A DNA stretch of 50,047 nt from an uncultured Muribaculaceae bacterium. Its GTDB lineage: Bacteria; Bacteroidota; Bacteroidia; Bacteroidales; Muribaculaceae. This document shows positions 33,671 through 42,615 of this stretch, one piece after another. The DNA is taken from the NCBI GenBank assembly GCA_910584185.1, contig CAJTYC010000005.1:1-50047 (forward strand), read 5' to 3'. The notes beneath the pieces were generated by a model, which worked only from the letters and a program-made list of their open reading frames with translations, ran no database searches and was not told where the DNA came from. How positions within the stretch are numbered: the stretch's first letter is position 1; each line of letters starts with the position of its first letter. The position numbers were made by a program, and so were the translations under genes.

Positions 33671-35479
33671 CTATCTTCTTTTCTTAGACTTTTTGCTATT
33701 CTTTCCTCCTTTTGTCTTTGAGTTTTTACCACTCTTCGACCTACTTGTGGCTTTTGCCTTGCCGGGGAGCTTCAGCTGCTGGCCGGGGCGAAGGTTGTCA
33801 CTTGTCATACCGTTGGCTTTCTTAAGCTCGCTCACGGTGGTGCCATATCTCTTCGCTATGGTGGTCAGGTTGTCGCCGCTCTTCACAGTGTGTGACTTGG
33901 GTGCGGCCGGCGCTGCTTTCTTTTTACTTTTCGATGATTCGGTTTTGCCGGTCTTGCCGGTCTTCTTAGCCGATGCCGAGGCCTTGGCTGCATCCGTCTT
34001 CCAGTCTTGCTGCTTGGGCGAGTAGGAGGTCTTTGCGGGCGCCACCTCGCGCGCGCCTGAGGCGTCGGCTATGGCCGAGGTCGTGGTGATGCGCAGCATC
34101 TGACCTGTGCGCAGTGAGTTGCGAGTCAAGCTGTTCCAAGTCTTTATATCTTGTGTGCTGACTTTATATTTCTTGGCTATCGCGGCGAGGGTCTCTCCGG
34201 GCTCCACTTTGTGCGTCACGGTCTTGTTTCCCTTACCGTCGCCTCCGCCGCTGCGGCGCACGGGCGCCTGTTCCTGCACCACTGCCTGCTCGAGCGGGGC
34301 ATCGTCGGCAAGCTGCGCCAGCTCACGCTCTGACTCGCTATCTATCTCTGCAGTCTCGGCTGCCGTGGGCGATTCGCCCGGCTCTACCTCGGTGCGCTGT
34401 GCATATTTCTCTGCCTCGTAGGCCAATATGTCGTCTTGACTCATTATGTAGGCCTGTATCTGCTGCGACGGGAGCACCAGGGTGTACATCCGCTCAGGTC
34501 GCCCGGGGATTATGTCGGCCCTGAATTGAGGGTTAAGCACGCGCAGCTCATCTACCGGTATGTCGAGCACTTTGGAAATCTGATTGAAGTGTACGCGGTC
34601 TGACACCATGATGGTATCGGTGATCAGCGGCTTGGTGGCCAGCACCGGACTGATGTTGTGATATGGGTAGTAGTTCATCACGTAGTTGGCGGCGATGAAC
34701 ATCGGCACGTATCCGCGTGTCTCGGTGGGCAGGTAGTAGTATATGGCCCAGAAGTCGTGGGTCGAGGCGTCGGCTCCGGCGCGGCGAAGCGCTTTGTTTA
34801 CGGTGCCGGGGCCACAGTTGTAGGCGGCTATCGCAAGCGACCAGTCTTTATATGTGGAGTAGAGGTCTTTAAGATATTTGGCTGCTTTCTGGCTCGAGGC
34901 GTAGGGGTCGCGGCGCTCGTCCACGAGCGACGACACTTCCAAGTCGAGCCCCTTACCTGTGGCGAGCATGAATTGCCACAAGCCGGTGGCGCCATGTTTC
35001 GACACGGCGTTCGGGTTAAGCCCGGACTCTATCACGGGCAGGTATTTCAGCTCCAAGGGGAGTCCCTGCTCTTCAAGGGCCTGCTCGAATATCGGCATGT
35101 AGTAGTGGCTGAGGCCAAGCAACGCGGCCACCTGCGCACGCCCTTTGCGCACGTAGCGGTCTATATAACTGCGCACTATCTGGTTATATGGCAGTTCTAT
35201 AACGGTGTTGAGCTGCGACAAACGTTTCTTGATTGTCTCGTCGTCGGCCCCGACATCGCCCTGAGTCTTGTATCGCTCATCAGTGGCCGTATAATTCTTC
35301 AGATACCACCCTTCGAACAGTTTCTGGGTGTCTTGTTCGTAACTCTCCGGATAAACGATATTGGAGTCGGTGATGCTCTCTTTGATGTCGAGCACACTCT
35401 TGGCTTTGTCTGCATGTGCCGGCATGGCTGCCGCCAATGTCGCCAATGCCAATGATATATGAAGAATACGCATTTTCAT
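33671..35479 (-). CDS. MltD-like lytic transglycosylase with two LysM domains
   Basis: 602 aa. Signal peptide (MRILHISLALATLAAAMPAHA), SLT domain at about 135-260 with catalytic E151 in LPVIESGLNP and AYNCGPGTVNKAL, an extended linker, then LysM domains at about 415-460 and 530-575. It cuts glycan strands of peptidoglycan to give 1,6-anhydro ends; LysM binds the wall. The last 30 residues are Lys/Ser/Arg-rich and very basic (GGKNSKKSKKRR), an unusual tail that may bind acidic polymers. Start at 35479 or at M3. The gene follows parA-parB-DUF5683, a Bacteroidales arrangement. Confidence 0.93.
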   Translation of the reverse strand: MKMRILHISLALATLAAAMPAHADKAKSVLDIKESITDSNIVYPESYEQDTQKLFEGWYLKNYTATDERYKTQGDVGADDETIKKRLSQLNTVIELPYNQIVRSYIDRYVRKGRAQVAALLGLSHYYMPIFEQALEEQGLPLELKYLPVIESGLNPNAVSKHGATGLWQFMLATGKGLDLEVSSLVDERRDPYASSQKAAKYLKDLYSTYKDWSLAIAAYNCGPGTVNKALRRAGADASTHDFWAIYYYLPTETRGYVPMFIAANYVMNYYPYHNISPVLATKPLITDTIMVSDRVHFNQISKVLDIPVDELRVLNPQFRADIIPGRPERMYTLVLPSQQIQAYIMSQDDILAYEAEKYAQRTEVEPGESPTAAETAEIDSESERELAQLADDAPLEQAVVQEQAPVRRSGGGDGKGNKTVTHKVEPGETLAAIAKKYKVSTQDIKTWNSLTRNSLRTGQMLRITTTSAIADASGAREVAPAKTSYSPKQQDWKTDAAKASASAKKTGKTGKTESSKSKKKAAPAAPKSHTVKSGDNLTTIAKRYGTTVSELKKANGMTSDNLRPGQQLKLPGKAKATSRSKSGKNSKTKGGKNSKKSKKRR

Positions 35480-35483
35480 GTAT

Positions 35484-35529
35484 ATTAAGTTGTTAAGTTG
35501 TCAAGTTGTCAGTTTCAAGTTGTCAAGTT
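35484..35529. repeat. imperfect 9-nt tandem repeat (AAGTTGTCA)
   Basis: Four to five degenerate units of TTAAGTTGT / CAAGTTGTC between DUF5683 and the transglycosylase gene. Confidence 0.75.
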
Positions 35530-35563
35530 GCCCGGGGATCTCCTTCCGGCAGTTTACCGGCTG

Positions 35564-36424
35564 TCAGAAGGTCAGTGCCCAGTTCAGGCCGATGGCCGGT
35601 TTGCAGGAGCGCCCGGGCTCGGCAATCAGCGTGGGTGACCAGTCGAGCGACAGGTCGGGCGTCACACTGAAGTGTGTGAGCGACGCATCGACATATGCAT
35701 CCAGGATGCAGAGCGCATAGAGCGCCACAAGCCCTATGATGCAGAGGTCGCGGTTGCGCCGCGCCTGGTCTTTGCGGCTCTTGAATACTCTCTCGAGCCA
35801 GCTCCGGTCAAGGTTCTCTTCTTTGACCGTGGGCGCGAAGAAGTCCATATATGACTTGGTGTCAGGGTCGTTGTCCATCAGGTCGCGATATCCCTGCTGG
35901 TAGTCCTGATATTGGTCGTTGTTCCAGTTGGTGGCATATCCGAGACCCATGAACCCACCTATCACTATAGGGAGTTTCCAGTATCTGCGGTTATATATCT
36001 GCCCCAATCCCGGGCAGAGCACCGAAAGCCACACGGCGCGGGTCGGCGATGGGTCGAAGGGAATCTTGCCGTTCTCGTCGTAGGCGTAGTCGTCGGCCCA
36101 CACCTCGGTGGGCGGGATTGTATCGACCGGCTCGGCCTGCGCATCCTCTTTCACCGGTATCGCCACCATCCCCTCCACATATACCGACTTGCCCTCGGGC
36201 ACACTGTCGGCGGGCTGTGTCTGAGCGGCCGGCGTGTCGGCATGGGCGGCTGGCGTGAAGTAGCCGAACGGAAACAGCAGCAACAGGCAGAGCATGAGCA
36301 GCAACGCGCGCTCGCCTCTCCTCCCGGCTGCACCTTCGGCCTCTCGCCAGGCTGCGCCACTGGTCTCCCGCCCGGCAGCGGGATTCCCCTCTTTCGTATA
36401 TCTCTCCTCTCTCTGGTCTGTCAT
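35564..36424 (-). CDS. DUF5683 domain membrane protein
   Basis: 286 aa from MTDQREERY (the frame is open upstream to 36484 but overlaps parB). A charged N-terminus precedes a signal-anchor (LLLMLCLLLLFPFGYF), a linker, then the DUF5683 core: PTRAVWLSVLCPGLGQIYNRRYWKLPIVIGG, YQDYQQGYRDLMDNDP, RRNRDLCIIGLVALYALCILDAYVDA. The PGLGQIYNR motif is the TM2-like signature of the family. Function unknown; it lies 14 nt after parB and before the transglycosylase, linking it to envelope biogenesis and division by position only. Confidence 0.83.
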   Translation of the reverse strand: MTDQREERYTKEGNPAAGRETSGAAWREAEGAAGRRGERALLLMLCLLLLFPFGYFTPAAHADTPAAQTQPADSVPEGKSVYVEGMVAIPVKEDAQAEPVDTIPPTEVWADDYAYDENGKIPFDPSPTRAVWLSVLCPGLGQIYNRRYWKLPIVIGGFMGLGYATNWNNDQYQDYQQGYRDLMDNDPDTKSYMDFFAPTVKEENLDRSWLERVFKSRKDQARRNRDLCIIGLVALYALCILDAYVDASLTHFSVTPDLSLDWSPTLIAEPGRSCKPAIGLNWALTF

Positions 36425-36437
36425 GACTCGACAAAAA

Positions 36438-37295
36438 TCATTCAAGGGCTTTGATGAGACGATGCAGTTCGTCGTCGTTGGCAAATTTTATCGTGATTGT
36501 GCCGCGACCGTTGGCGTTGCGGCTGAATTTCACAGGTGTCTGGAAGCGCTGCGAGAGCTGCGTCGCAAAACCGGCATATTCGTCGTTGACTTCCCCTTCG
36601 GTCTTTACCGGGGCCGGATTCCCGGCTGCCAAGTCGCGTGCTATCTTCTCCACTGCCCTTACCGACAAGCCTTCTTTCACGATTCGCTTGTAGAGCTTGA
36701 GCTGCATCTTGGGGTCGGCCACGGCCAGTATGGCACGCGCATGTCCCATGTCTATGTGGCGGTCGCGGAGCCCCAACTGTATCTCGGCCGGCAATTTCAG
36801 CAACCTCAGGTGGTTGGCTATAGTGGCACGTTTTTTGCCGAGCCGCTCTGATAGTCGCTCTTGCGTCAGGCTGTAGTTGTCTATCAGCTTCTTAAAACCG
36901 AGTGCCACCTCTATGGCATTCAAGTCTTCGCGCTGTATATTCTCTATCAGGGCCATCTCGGTCATCTCCGCATCGGAGGCCGTGCGCACATAAGCCGGCA
37001 CTGAGTTAAGCCCCGCACGCGAGGCGGCTCGCCAGCGGCGCTCACCGGCGATTATCTGATAGTTGCCCCCGTCGGTGAGACGCAACGTCAGCGGCTGCAC
37101 GATACCCAATTCGCGTATCGAGGCCGCCAACTCGTCGAGGCTCTCCTCGGAGAAGGTGCGGCGCGGCTGCTCCGGATTCGGAACTATCCGCGCTATATCT
37201 ATTTCTGAAATGGCCGAGCTACCCGCTGTCTGAACCTCTCCCATACTTATGAGCGAGTCGAGGCCCCGGCCAAGTGCGTTTCTTTTTGGTGTCAT
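36438..37295 (-). CDS. parB: chromosome-partitioning protein ParB
   Basis: 285 aa, CTP-dependent clamp that loads at parS sites. N-terminal box IVPNPEQPRRTF and the CTP-binding GERRWRAA are clear, followed by EMALIENIQREDLNAIEVALGF, an HTH region (LTQERLSERLGKKRATIANHLRLL) and a C-terminal dimerisation region. Start ATG overlaps the end of parA by 4 nt (ATGA). I found no parS palindrome (TGTTTCACGTGAAACA-like) in the window by eye. Confidence 0.95.
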   Translation of the reverse strand: MTPKRNALGRGLDSLISMGEVQTAGSSAISEIDIARIVPNPEQPRRTFSEESLDELAASIRELGIVQPLTLRLTDGGNYQIIAGERRWRAASRAGLNSVPAYVRTASDAEMTEMALIENIQREDLNAIEVALGFKKLIDNYSLTQERLSERLGKKRATIANHLRLLKLPAEIQLGLRDRHIDMGHARAILAVADPKMQLKLYKRIVKEGLSVRAVEKIARDLAAGNPAPVKTEGEVNDEYAGFATQLSQRFQTPVKFSRNANGRGTITIKFANDDELHRLIKALE

Positions 37296-38065
37296 TTCTT
37301 CTTCTTGTTTCGTGCCCGCAATTCCTTAGCCAACTGCATGTAGGCAATCGCCCCGCGTGAGTCCGGATCATAAAGTATCACCGGCAAGCCATGGCTCGGC
37401 GACTCGGAGAGCTTGATGTTGCGCGGTATAACCGTAGTGAATACCATCTCACCGAAGTGACCCTTCAGCTCCTCAAAAATCTGATTGGCAAGCCTGAGGC
37501 GCGCATCATACATGGTGAGCAGGAAGCCCTCTATCTCAAGCTGCGGCCGAAGTCTGGCCTTGATGATGCGTATGGTATTGAGCAGCTGCGCAATACCCTC
37601 AAGGGCAAAATATTCTGCCTGCACCGGAATCAGCACCGAGTCTGCCGCAGTGAGTGCATTTACGGTTATCAACCCCAAAGAGGGGCTGCAGTCTATAAGT
37701 ATATAGTCGTAATTATCCTTAATCGGTTCAAGCACCCGTGCCAGCGAACGCTCGCGGTCCGGACGGTTCATCAGCTCAACCTCCGCACCCACGAGGTCGA
37801 TGCGCGAGGGGATGATGTCGAGTCCCTTCACCTGTGTCGGCATGATCGCCTCCGATGCCGGGAAGTTGTCGATCAGACACTCGTAGATGCTCGCATCACT
37901 GTCGGCAGGCTCAACTCCGATACCCGATGTAGCGTTGGCCTGCGGGTCAGCATCCACAAGAAGCACCTTTCGCTTGTCGAAAGCAAGGCAAGCCCCAAGG
38001 TTAAAGGAGGTGGTAGTCTTACCTACGCCCCCCTTCTGGTTGGCTATTGCTATTATTTTTCCCAT
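37292..38065 (-). CDS. parA: chromosome-partitioning ATPase ParA
   Basis: 257 aa, Soj type. Deviant Walker A NQKGGVGKTTT (about 9-19), A' box LLVDADPQANAT, Walker B YDYILIDCSPSLG. It binds DNA non-specifically in the ATP state and is stimulated by ParB to move origins. Start at the ATG at 38065 (MGKIIAIAN); an open frame to 38143 adds no family residues. A -7-like element lies at 38084-38091. Confidence 0.96.
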   Translation of the reverse strand: MGKIIAIANQKGGVGKTTTSFNLGACLAFDKRKVLLVDADPQANATSGIGVEPADSDASIYECLIDNFPASEAIMPTQVKGLDIIPSRIDLVGAEVELMNRPDRERSLARVLEPIKDNYDYILIDCSPSLGLITVNALTAADSVLIPVQAEYFALEGIAQLLNTIRIIKARLRPQLEIEGFLLTMYDARLRLANQIFEELKGHFGEMVFTTVIPRNIKLSESPSHGLPVILYDPDSRGAIAYMQLAKELRARNKKKK

Positions 38066-38083
38066 ATGTAAGCAATTGATTTG

Positions 38084-38091
38084 CAAAAATA
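38084..38091 (-). promoter_or_regulatory. possible parA promoter -7 element
   Basis: TATTTTTG on the minus strand, about 19 nt upstream of the parA ATG. A TTTG lies 25 nt further, longer than the usual spacing. Confidence 0.45.
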
Positions 38092-38223
38092 GTGAAATTT
38101 CACCTATTTTCCGAATCAAAGCCAACCTATTTTCCCATTCCAATTTTTTATTAACAAAAATTTACGAATCAAAAAGAATTAAGAATTAGGGATTGACTCC
38201 GCGTCAATGTCATTAGTTGTCGT

Positions 38224-38316
38224 CGCGAAGCCACCGGGAGGGAGGAGCCTCCGGCGACGACTGCGTTAGAATATTGTTGTCGTCACCGGAGGCTCCTCCC
38301 TTCCGGTGGCTTCGCG
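38224..38316. repeat. 38-bp near-perfect inverted repeat, 17-nt loop
   Basis: Arms 38224-38261 and 38279-38316 pair over 38 bp with two mismatches; spacer 38262-38278. Arms begin CGCGAAGCCACCGG and contain GGAGGAGCCTCC. It lies between the aminotransferase stop and parA. At this size it could extrude as a cruciform, serve as a strong 3' hairpin, or be a REP/MITE-like element. Confidence 0.92.
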
Positions 38317-38363
38317 TCATAACAAAGCCGCGAAGCCAATTCAAAATTCAAAATTCCTAATTC

Positions 38364-39557
38364 TCAAGAGAGCTTCTCAGTAGCCTCCTTGATGCGGCGC
38401 AACGCCTCGCGGATATTCTCGTCAGATGTGGCATACGAGAGTCTTATGAAGCCGTCGGCGCAGAATGCCGCCCCGTCGACACATGCCACATGTGCCTCCT
38501 CAAGAAGATACATCACATAGTCGGAGCTCGTTGCGATCACCTTGCCCCCGGCTTTCTTGCCCAAGACTCCCTTGACGCAAGGGAAGAGGTAGAATGCACC
38601 CTGCGGACGGTTCACCGTCCAGCCCGGCACCTGCTCGGCAAGCTCGCATATCAAGTCGCGGCGACGCTCAAACGCCTTGCGCATCTCCTCCACACACTCC
38701 TGAGGGCCGGTATACGCCGCCTCCGCAGCCTTCTGGGCTATCGACGATGCGCCCGATGTGTACTGCCCCTGGAGCTTGGTGACTGCCTTGGCCAATGGCA
38801 ACGGCGCTGCCAAGTAACCGATGCGCCAGCCGGTCATAGCATATGCCTTCGACACTCCGTTGACCACGATGGTGCGCTCTTTCATCCCCTCACACGAGGC
38901 GATGCTCGACGTGCCGCCAACATAGTTGATATGCTCATATATCTCATCGGAGAGTATCATAATCTGCTTATGCTCACGCAGCACTTCCGCAAACGACTCC
39001 AATTCCTTGGCGCTGTATACTGACCCCGTTGGGTTGCAAGGGGAGTTAAGCATTATAAGGCGCGACTTGGGCGTGATAGCCTTCTTGAGCTGCTCGGCAG
39101 TAATCTTGAAGTCATTCTCGGGAGCACCATGCACAAGCACCGGAACGCCCTCGGCAAGCTTCACCATATCGACATACGATACCCAAGCCGGCACCGGTAT
39201 AATCACCTCGTCGCCCGGATTGATGATCGCCAGCAAGGTGTTGGCAAGCTCCTGCTTTGCACCGTTACCCACCACTATCTGCGCAGGCTCATAGTCCAAG
39301 CCATTCTCCCGCTTCAGCTTATCGCACACTGCCCGGCGAAGTGACTCATATCCGGCCACCGCCGTATATCGCGAATAGTTATCATCGATAGCCTTTCGCG
39401 CAGCTGCCTTGATAAAATCAGGCGTGTTGAAGTCCGGCTCTCCGGCCGACATCCCGATCACATCAACTCCCGACGCACGAAGCTCGTTAGTTTTCTGAAG
39501 CATTGCCAGTGTCGCAGACACCGACAGACTCTGCACTCTGTTTGAAATCTGATACAT
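38364..39557 (-). CDS. pyridoxal-phosphate-dependent aspartate aminotransferase
   Basis: 397 aa, class I aminotransferase. PLP-lysine in VNGVSKAYAMTGWRIGY, with the N-terminal AGEPDFNTPDFIK and C-terminal FIRLSYATS (substrate-carboxylate arginine) segments. It transfers the amino group of aspartate (perhaps also prephenate) to 2-oxoglutarate. It has its own consensus promoter. The next gene rightward, tolC-like, is divergent, and the 430-nt gap between them holds repeat copy A. Confidence 0.94.
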   Translation of the reverse strand: MYQISNRVQSLSVSATLAMLQKTNELRASGVDVIGMSAGEPDFNTPDFIKAAARKAIDDNYSRYTAVAGYESLRRAVCDKLKRENGLDYEPAQIVVGNGAKQELANTLLAIINPGDEVIIPVPAWVSYVDMVKLAEGVPVLVHGAPENDFKITAEQLKKAITPKSRLIMLNSPCNPTGSVYSAKELESFAEVLREHKQIMILSDEIYEHINYVGGTSSIASCEGMKERTIVVNGVSKAYAMTGWRIGYLAAPLPLAKAVTKLQGQYTSGASSIAQKAAEAAYTGPQECVEEMRKAFERRRDLICELAEQVPGWTVNRPQGAFYLFPCVKGVLGKKAGGKVIATSSDYVMYLLEEAHVACVDGAAFCADGFIRLSYATSDENIREALRRIKEATEKLS

Positions 39558-39615
39558 ATCTCTAAGTTAACTTGTTGTTCCTATCAATTAAAGCCCAAAT
39601 CCATTTTTGACCTCA

Positions 39616-39646
39616 CAAATATAAAAAGAATATTCCAAACCACAAA
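39616..39646 (-). promoter_or_regulatory. promoter of the aspartate aminotransferase
   Basis: On the minus strand: -33 TTTG (39646-39643), 19-nt spacer, -7 TATATTTG (39623-39616), about 60 nt upstream of the ATG. Confidence 0.7.
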
Positions 39647-39692
39647 AAAAGCAAAGCCAAAGAAAGGCGAAGATAGGTGAAGTAAGGCCAAA

Positions 39693-39790
39693 AGGCAAGC
39701 ACCAAGTCAGCTTTTGTTCTGTGAGGGCGCGAAGCGCCCATAAGCTGCATCGCGGTTTTGGAGGTGTGTGAGCGCGAAGCGCGAAGCAAG
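39693..39790 (+). repeat. hairpin-repeat family, copy A
   Basis: About 75 nt nearly identical to copy B near 49.9 kb: GTCAGC, then TTTTGTTCTGTG (39712-39723), hairpin GGGCGC-GAA-GCGCCC (39725-39739) inside an outer CAGCTT/AAGCTG pair, then GCGGTTTTGGAGGTGTG and a second AGCGC-GAA-GCGC hairpin. It lies in the divergent gap before the tolC-like gene. Confidence 0.85.
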
Positions 39791-39886
39791 AGCACCCCAA
39801 AAGCAAAAGCACGCCCCATCTCTGGTAAAAAAGATTTTTTTTTGGCCAAAAAGAAACTTCTTAATATTTTTAAACTTTTACCCTCC

Positions 39887-39894
39887 TATTTTTG
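39887..39894 (+). promoter_or_regulatory. possible promoter -7 of the TolC operon
   Basis: TATTTTTG fits TAnnTTTG, 94 nt upstream of the ATG at 39988; the -33 element is weak. Confidence 0.5.
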
Positions 39895-39987
39895 TATTTA
39901 TTAAGAGGAAAAAAGATAGATTCACCCCAAAAAAAGGGCGAAGCAAGTTTCCTCCAAAAGTATGTATTTACCCATATTGCAGTCCAT

Positions 39988-41445
39988 ATGAAGATTGTCA
40001 CAAAAATAGCATTGCTTGGCTGCGCCATAGCGACCTGCATGTCGCCTACGCAAGCCTCGGCACAGAGTTACACGCTCGACTCGTGCCGCAACATGGCCCT
40101 GCGCGCCAACAAGGGCTTGAGGGCAGCCGATGAGGCTGTCAAGGGTGCCGAGTACTCCAAGAAGGCTGCCTTTGCCGGCTACCTCCCCGCAATCGACGCA
40201 TCCGCAACTTATGTATATAACCAGCACAAGATCTCGCTGCTCAAGGAGAACGCGAAGCTACCCACCATGGCCTTCAACCCGGCCACCGGGAAGTATGAGT
40301 ACGACCTTGTAACCGGTCCCGACGGTATACCCGTAAAAGACCCTGCCACAGGCAGCTACATCCCGAAAACCATAGCCGAGATTCCGAAGGAGGCGATGAC
40401 TTTCGACACCCGAAATGTCTTCGCCGGGGCAGTAACGCTCACCCAGCCCATCTTCATGGGCGGACAAATCAAAGCCCTTAATGACATAGCGGAAGCCTCA
40501 GGCGAATTTCTCAAGGCTTCCCGCTCAAGCATGGAGCAGGATGTCATCTACAACGTGGACGAAAGCTACTGGCTGGTGGTGTCGCTATGCGCAAAGCAGA
40601 AACTCGCACAAAGCTTCGTCAACCTCGTGGACTCACTCCACTATAATGTGCAGGCCATGTATGACGAGGGAGTCGCCACAAAGTCTGACCTCCTGACAGT
40701 AGACGTGCGCCTCAACGAGGCAAAGATGATGCTGACCAAGGTGGACAACGGCCTCTCGCTCTCAAGAATGGCCCTCGCCCAGGCCTGCGGCCTACCCATC
40801 CACACGCAGATGACCCTCGCCGACGAGGAGGCCCTCGGCATCGGCTCCGAAATGCCCGACTATGCCTACAATATCGAGGATGTATACGCTCGCCGCAAGG
40901 ACCTCGAGGCGGTGCGCAAGGGCATAAAGGTGCTCCAAGGCCAGGAGAAGCTCGCTCTCGGCGACATGCTCCCCAAGATTGGCCTCGTGGGCGCATACAC
41001 TTTCTCAACCCCCAATCTCATCAACGGCTTCGACAAGAAGGTGCGCGGCGGCTTCAGCGTCGGCGCCTCGGTGGTGATACCGATATGGCACTGGGGCGGC
41101 AATTACAATAAGTACCGCGCTGCCAAGTCGGCAACCAACGCCCAGCGCATCATGCTCGACGATCTCGAGGAGAAAGTCGAGCTCCAGGTTAACCAGGCAA
41201 AGTTTAAGTTTGCCGAAGCGTTCAAGACCTACGACACCGCGACCTCCAACATGGAGAGCGCCACCGAAAACCTCCGCTGCGCCGAAGATGGCTACAAGGA
41301 GGGGGTGCTGACCACCAACGACGTGATTGCAGCCCAGACAGGCTGGCTGCAAGCCAACTCCGACATAATCGACGCCGAAATAGGCATCCAGTTATGCCGC
41401 ACCTACCTCTCAAAGGTCTTAGGCACGCTGCAAGTAAATGAATAA
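39988..41445 (+). CDS. TolC-family outer-membrane efflux protein
   Basis: 485 aa. Signal peptide (MKIVTKIALLGCAIATCMSPTQASAQ), then two OEP repeats. The first starts SYTLDSCRNMALRANKGLRAAD and the second is helical, with ATKSDLLTVDVRLNEAKMML and a closing TTNDVIAAQTGWLQANSDIIDAEI. The trimer forms an outer-membrane and periplasmic tunnel. It is the first gene of an export operon with HlyD-like and two permease genes on the same strand. Start at the ATG at 39988 because the 32 upstream codons precede the signal peptide. Confidence 0.93.
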   Translation: MKIVTKIALLGCAIATCMSPTQASAQSYTLDSCRNMALRANKGLRAADEAVKGAEYSKKAAFAGYLPAIDASATYVYNQHKISLLKENAKLPTMAFNPATGKYEYDLVTGPDGIPVKDPATGSYIPKTIAEIPKEAMTFDTRNVFAGAVTLTQPIFMGGQIKALNDIAEASGEFLKASRSSMEQDVIYNVDESYWLVVSLCAKQKLAQSFVNLVDSLHYNVQAMYDEGVATKSDLLTVDVRLNEAKMMLTKVDNGLSLSRMALAQACGLPIHTQMTLADEEALGIGSEMPDYAYNIEDVYARRKDLEAVRKGIKVLQGQEKLALGDMLPKIGLVGAYTFSTPNLINGFDKKVRGGFSVGASVVIPIWHWGGNYNKYRAAKSATNAQRIMLDDLEEKVELQVNQAKFKFAEAFKTYDTATSNMESATENLRCAEDGYKEGVLTTNDVIAAQTGWLQANSDIIDAEIGIQLCRTYLSKVLGTLQVNE

Positions 41446-41545
41446 TTAAAAATGAATAGTGAATAATTAAAGCTATCGCTTCAAAAAAGCCAAGCAGTCA
41501 GCTTTTGTTCTGTGTTCGCGCGAAGCGCGAGGCGCGAAAAACCAA
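41446..41545 (+). repeat. hairpin-repeat family, copy C, with AT-rich repeat
   Basis: An AT-rich stretch (AATGAATAGTGAATAATTAA) is followed by GTCAGC-TTTTGTTCTGTG and a hairpin TCGCGC-GAA-GCGCGA (41516-41530), then an A-rich, CAAGCAA-rich tract up to the hlyD ATG. The stem differs from copies A and B but stays paired. Confidence 0.75.
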
Positions 41546-41576
41546 CAAGCAAACAACCAACAAGCAAATAAAAAAT

Positions 41577-42614
41577 ATGGCCACACAAGATACCAACCAA
41601 GCTCCCTACGGAGCACAAGACCCCGAAGAGGTAACAAAAAGAGACAAAGCTCTGATCCTCACAATAGTAGTAATCCTGTTAGTGATAGCGGCAGCCGCTG
41701 TGTGCGGTTTCCTCTTCATAAAGCCCCAGCCCGACACGGTGCAAGGTCAAGGTGACGCCACCGAAATCCGCATCTCGGGCAAGATGCCGGGCCGCGTGCG
41801 CGACATATATGTAGAGGAGGGTCAGCACGTCAAGGCCGGAGATACGCTCGTCCACATCGTCAGCACCCTCGTAGATGCCCAGTATGACCAGGCCGAAGCC
41901 ATGGAAGAGGCTGCAAAGGCTGCCGAGGCAAAGGTAGACGCCGGCGCCCGCAAACAGGTAATCCAGGCCGCCGAGGATGTCTGGCACCAGGCGCAGGCTG
42001 CTTCCGAAATCACCGAGAAAACTTACCGGCGCATGGAGTCTCTATTCGCCAAGGGTGTGATCAGCGCCCAGAAACGCGACGAAGCTAAGGCTGCATACGA
42101 TGGCGCGAAGGCCGGTGAGGCGGCGGCCCGCAGCAGCTACGAACTCGCCAAGGCCGGTGCCCAGCGCGAGGACAAGCAAGCCTCCTCCGCAATGGTCAAG
42201 GTGGCCCGCGCAGGCGTAAGCAAGGCTAACGCTCTGCTCGAAGACCAGTATCTCACCGCCCCCTACGATGGCGTGATAACCGTAATCTACCCCAACACCA
42301 GCGAGCTTATAGCCACCGGTGCCCCGATTATGACCCTCCAGAAGGATGACCACTGGGCAGTCTTCAATGTCCGCGAGAATCTCCTCAAGGACATCAAGCT
42401 CGGCTCCGAACTGAAGGTCTACATACCGGCTCTCGACAAGGACACCGTAATGAAGGTATTCTACATCAAGGATCTCGGCACCTACGCCAACTGGCAGGCC
42501 ACCAAGGCCACCGGCGACTACGACGCCCGCACATTCCAAGTGAAATGCCGCCCCGCCAATCCGATTGCCGACTTCCGCCCCGGCATGTCGGTAATCTACA
42601 AGGGAGTAAAGTAG
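41577..42614 (+). CDS. HlyD-family periplasmic adaptor (membrane fusion protein)
   Basis: 345 aa. One N-terminal helix (about 24-46), a lipoyl/barrel-sandwich segment (IRISGKMPGRVRDIYVEEGQ), a long coiled-coil hairpin (about 100-215, with KGVISAQKRDEAKAAYDGAK), the second lipoyl half (LTAPYDGVITVIYPNTSELI) and a beta-barrel end (FRPGMSVIYKGVK). It bridges inner-membrane permease and TolC. Start at the ATG at 41577; 41505 would run through the repeat. Between tolC-like and permease genes. Confidence 0.92.
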   Translation: MATQDTNQAPYGAQDPEEVTKRDKALILTIVVILLVIAAAAVCGFLFIKPQPDTVQGQGDATEIRISGKMPGRVRDIYVEEGQHVKAGDTLVHIVSTLVDAQYDQAEAMEEAAKAAEAKVDAGARKQVIQAAEDVWHQAQAASEITEKTYRRMESLFAKGVISAQKRDEAKAAYDGAKAGEAAARSSYELAKAGAQREDKQASSAMVKVARAGVSKANALLEDQYLTAPYDGVITVIYPNTSELIATGAPIMTLQKDDHWAVFNVRENLLKDIKLGSELKVYIPALDKDTVMKVFYIKDLGTYANWQATKATGDYDARTFQVKCRPANPIADFRPGMSVIYKGVK

Positions 42615-42615
42615 T

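Noticed and set aside
35912..36454. 180-aa frame opposite DUF5683
   Set aside because: Shadow of the DUF5683 gene, whose family motifs are clear on the other strand.
36438..38065. parS site near parAB
   Set aside because: No palindrome resembling TGTTTCACGTGAAACA was found by eye here or elsewhere in the window; the 38-bp inverted repeat does not resemble it.
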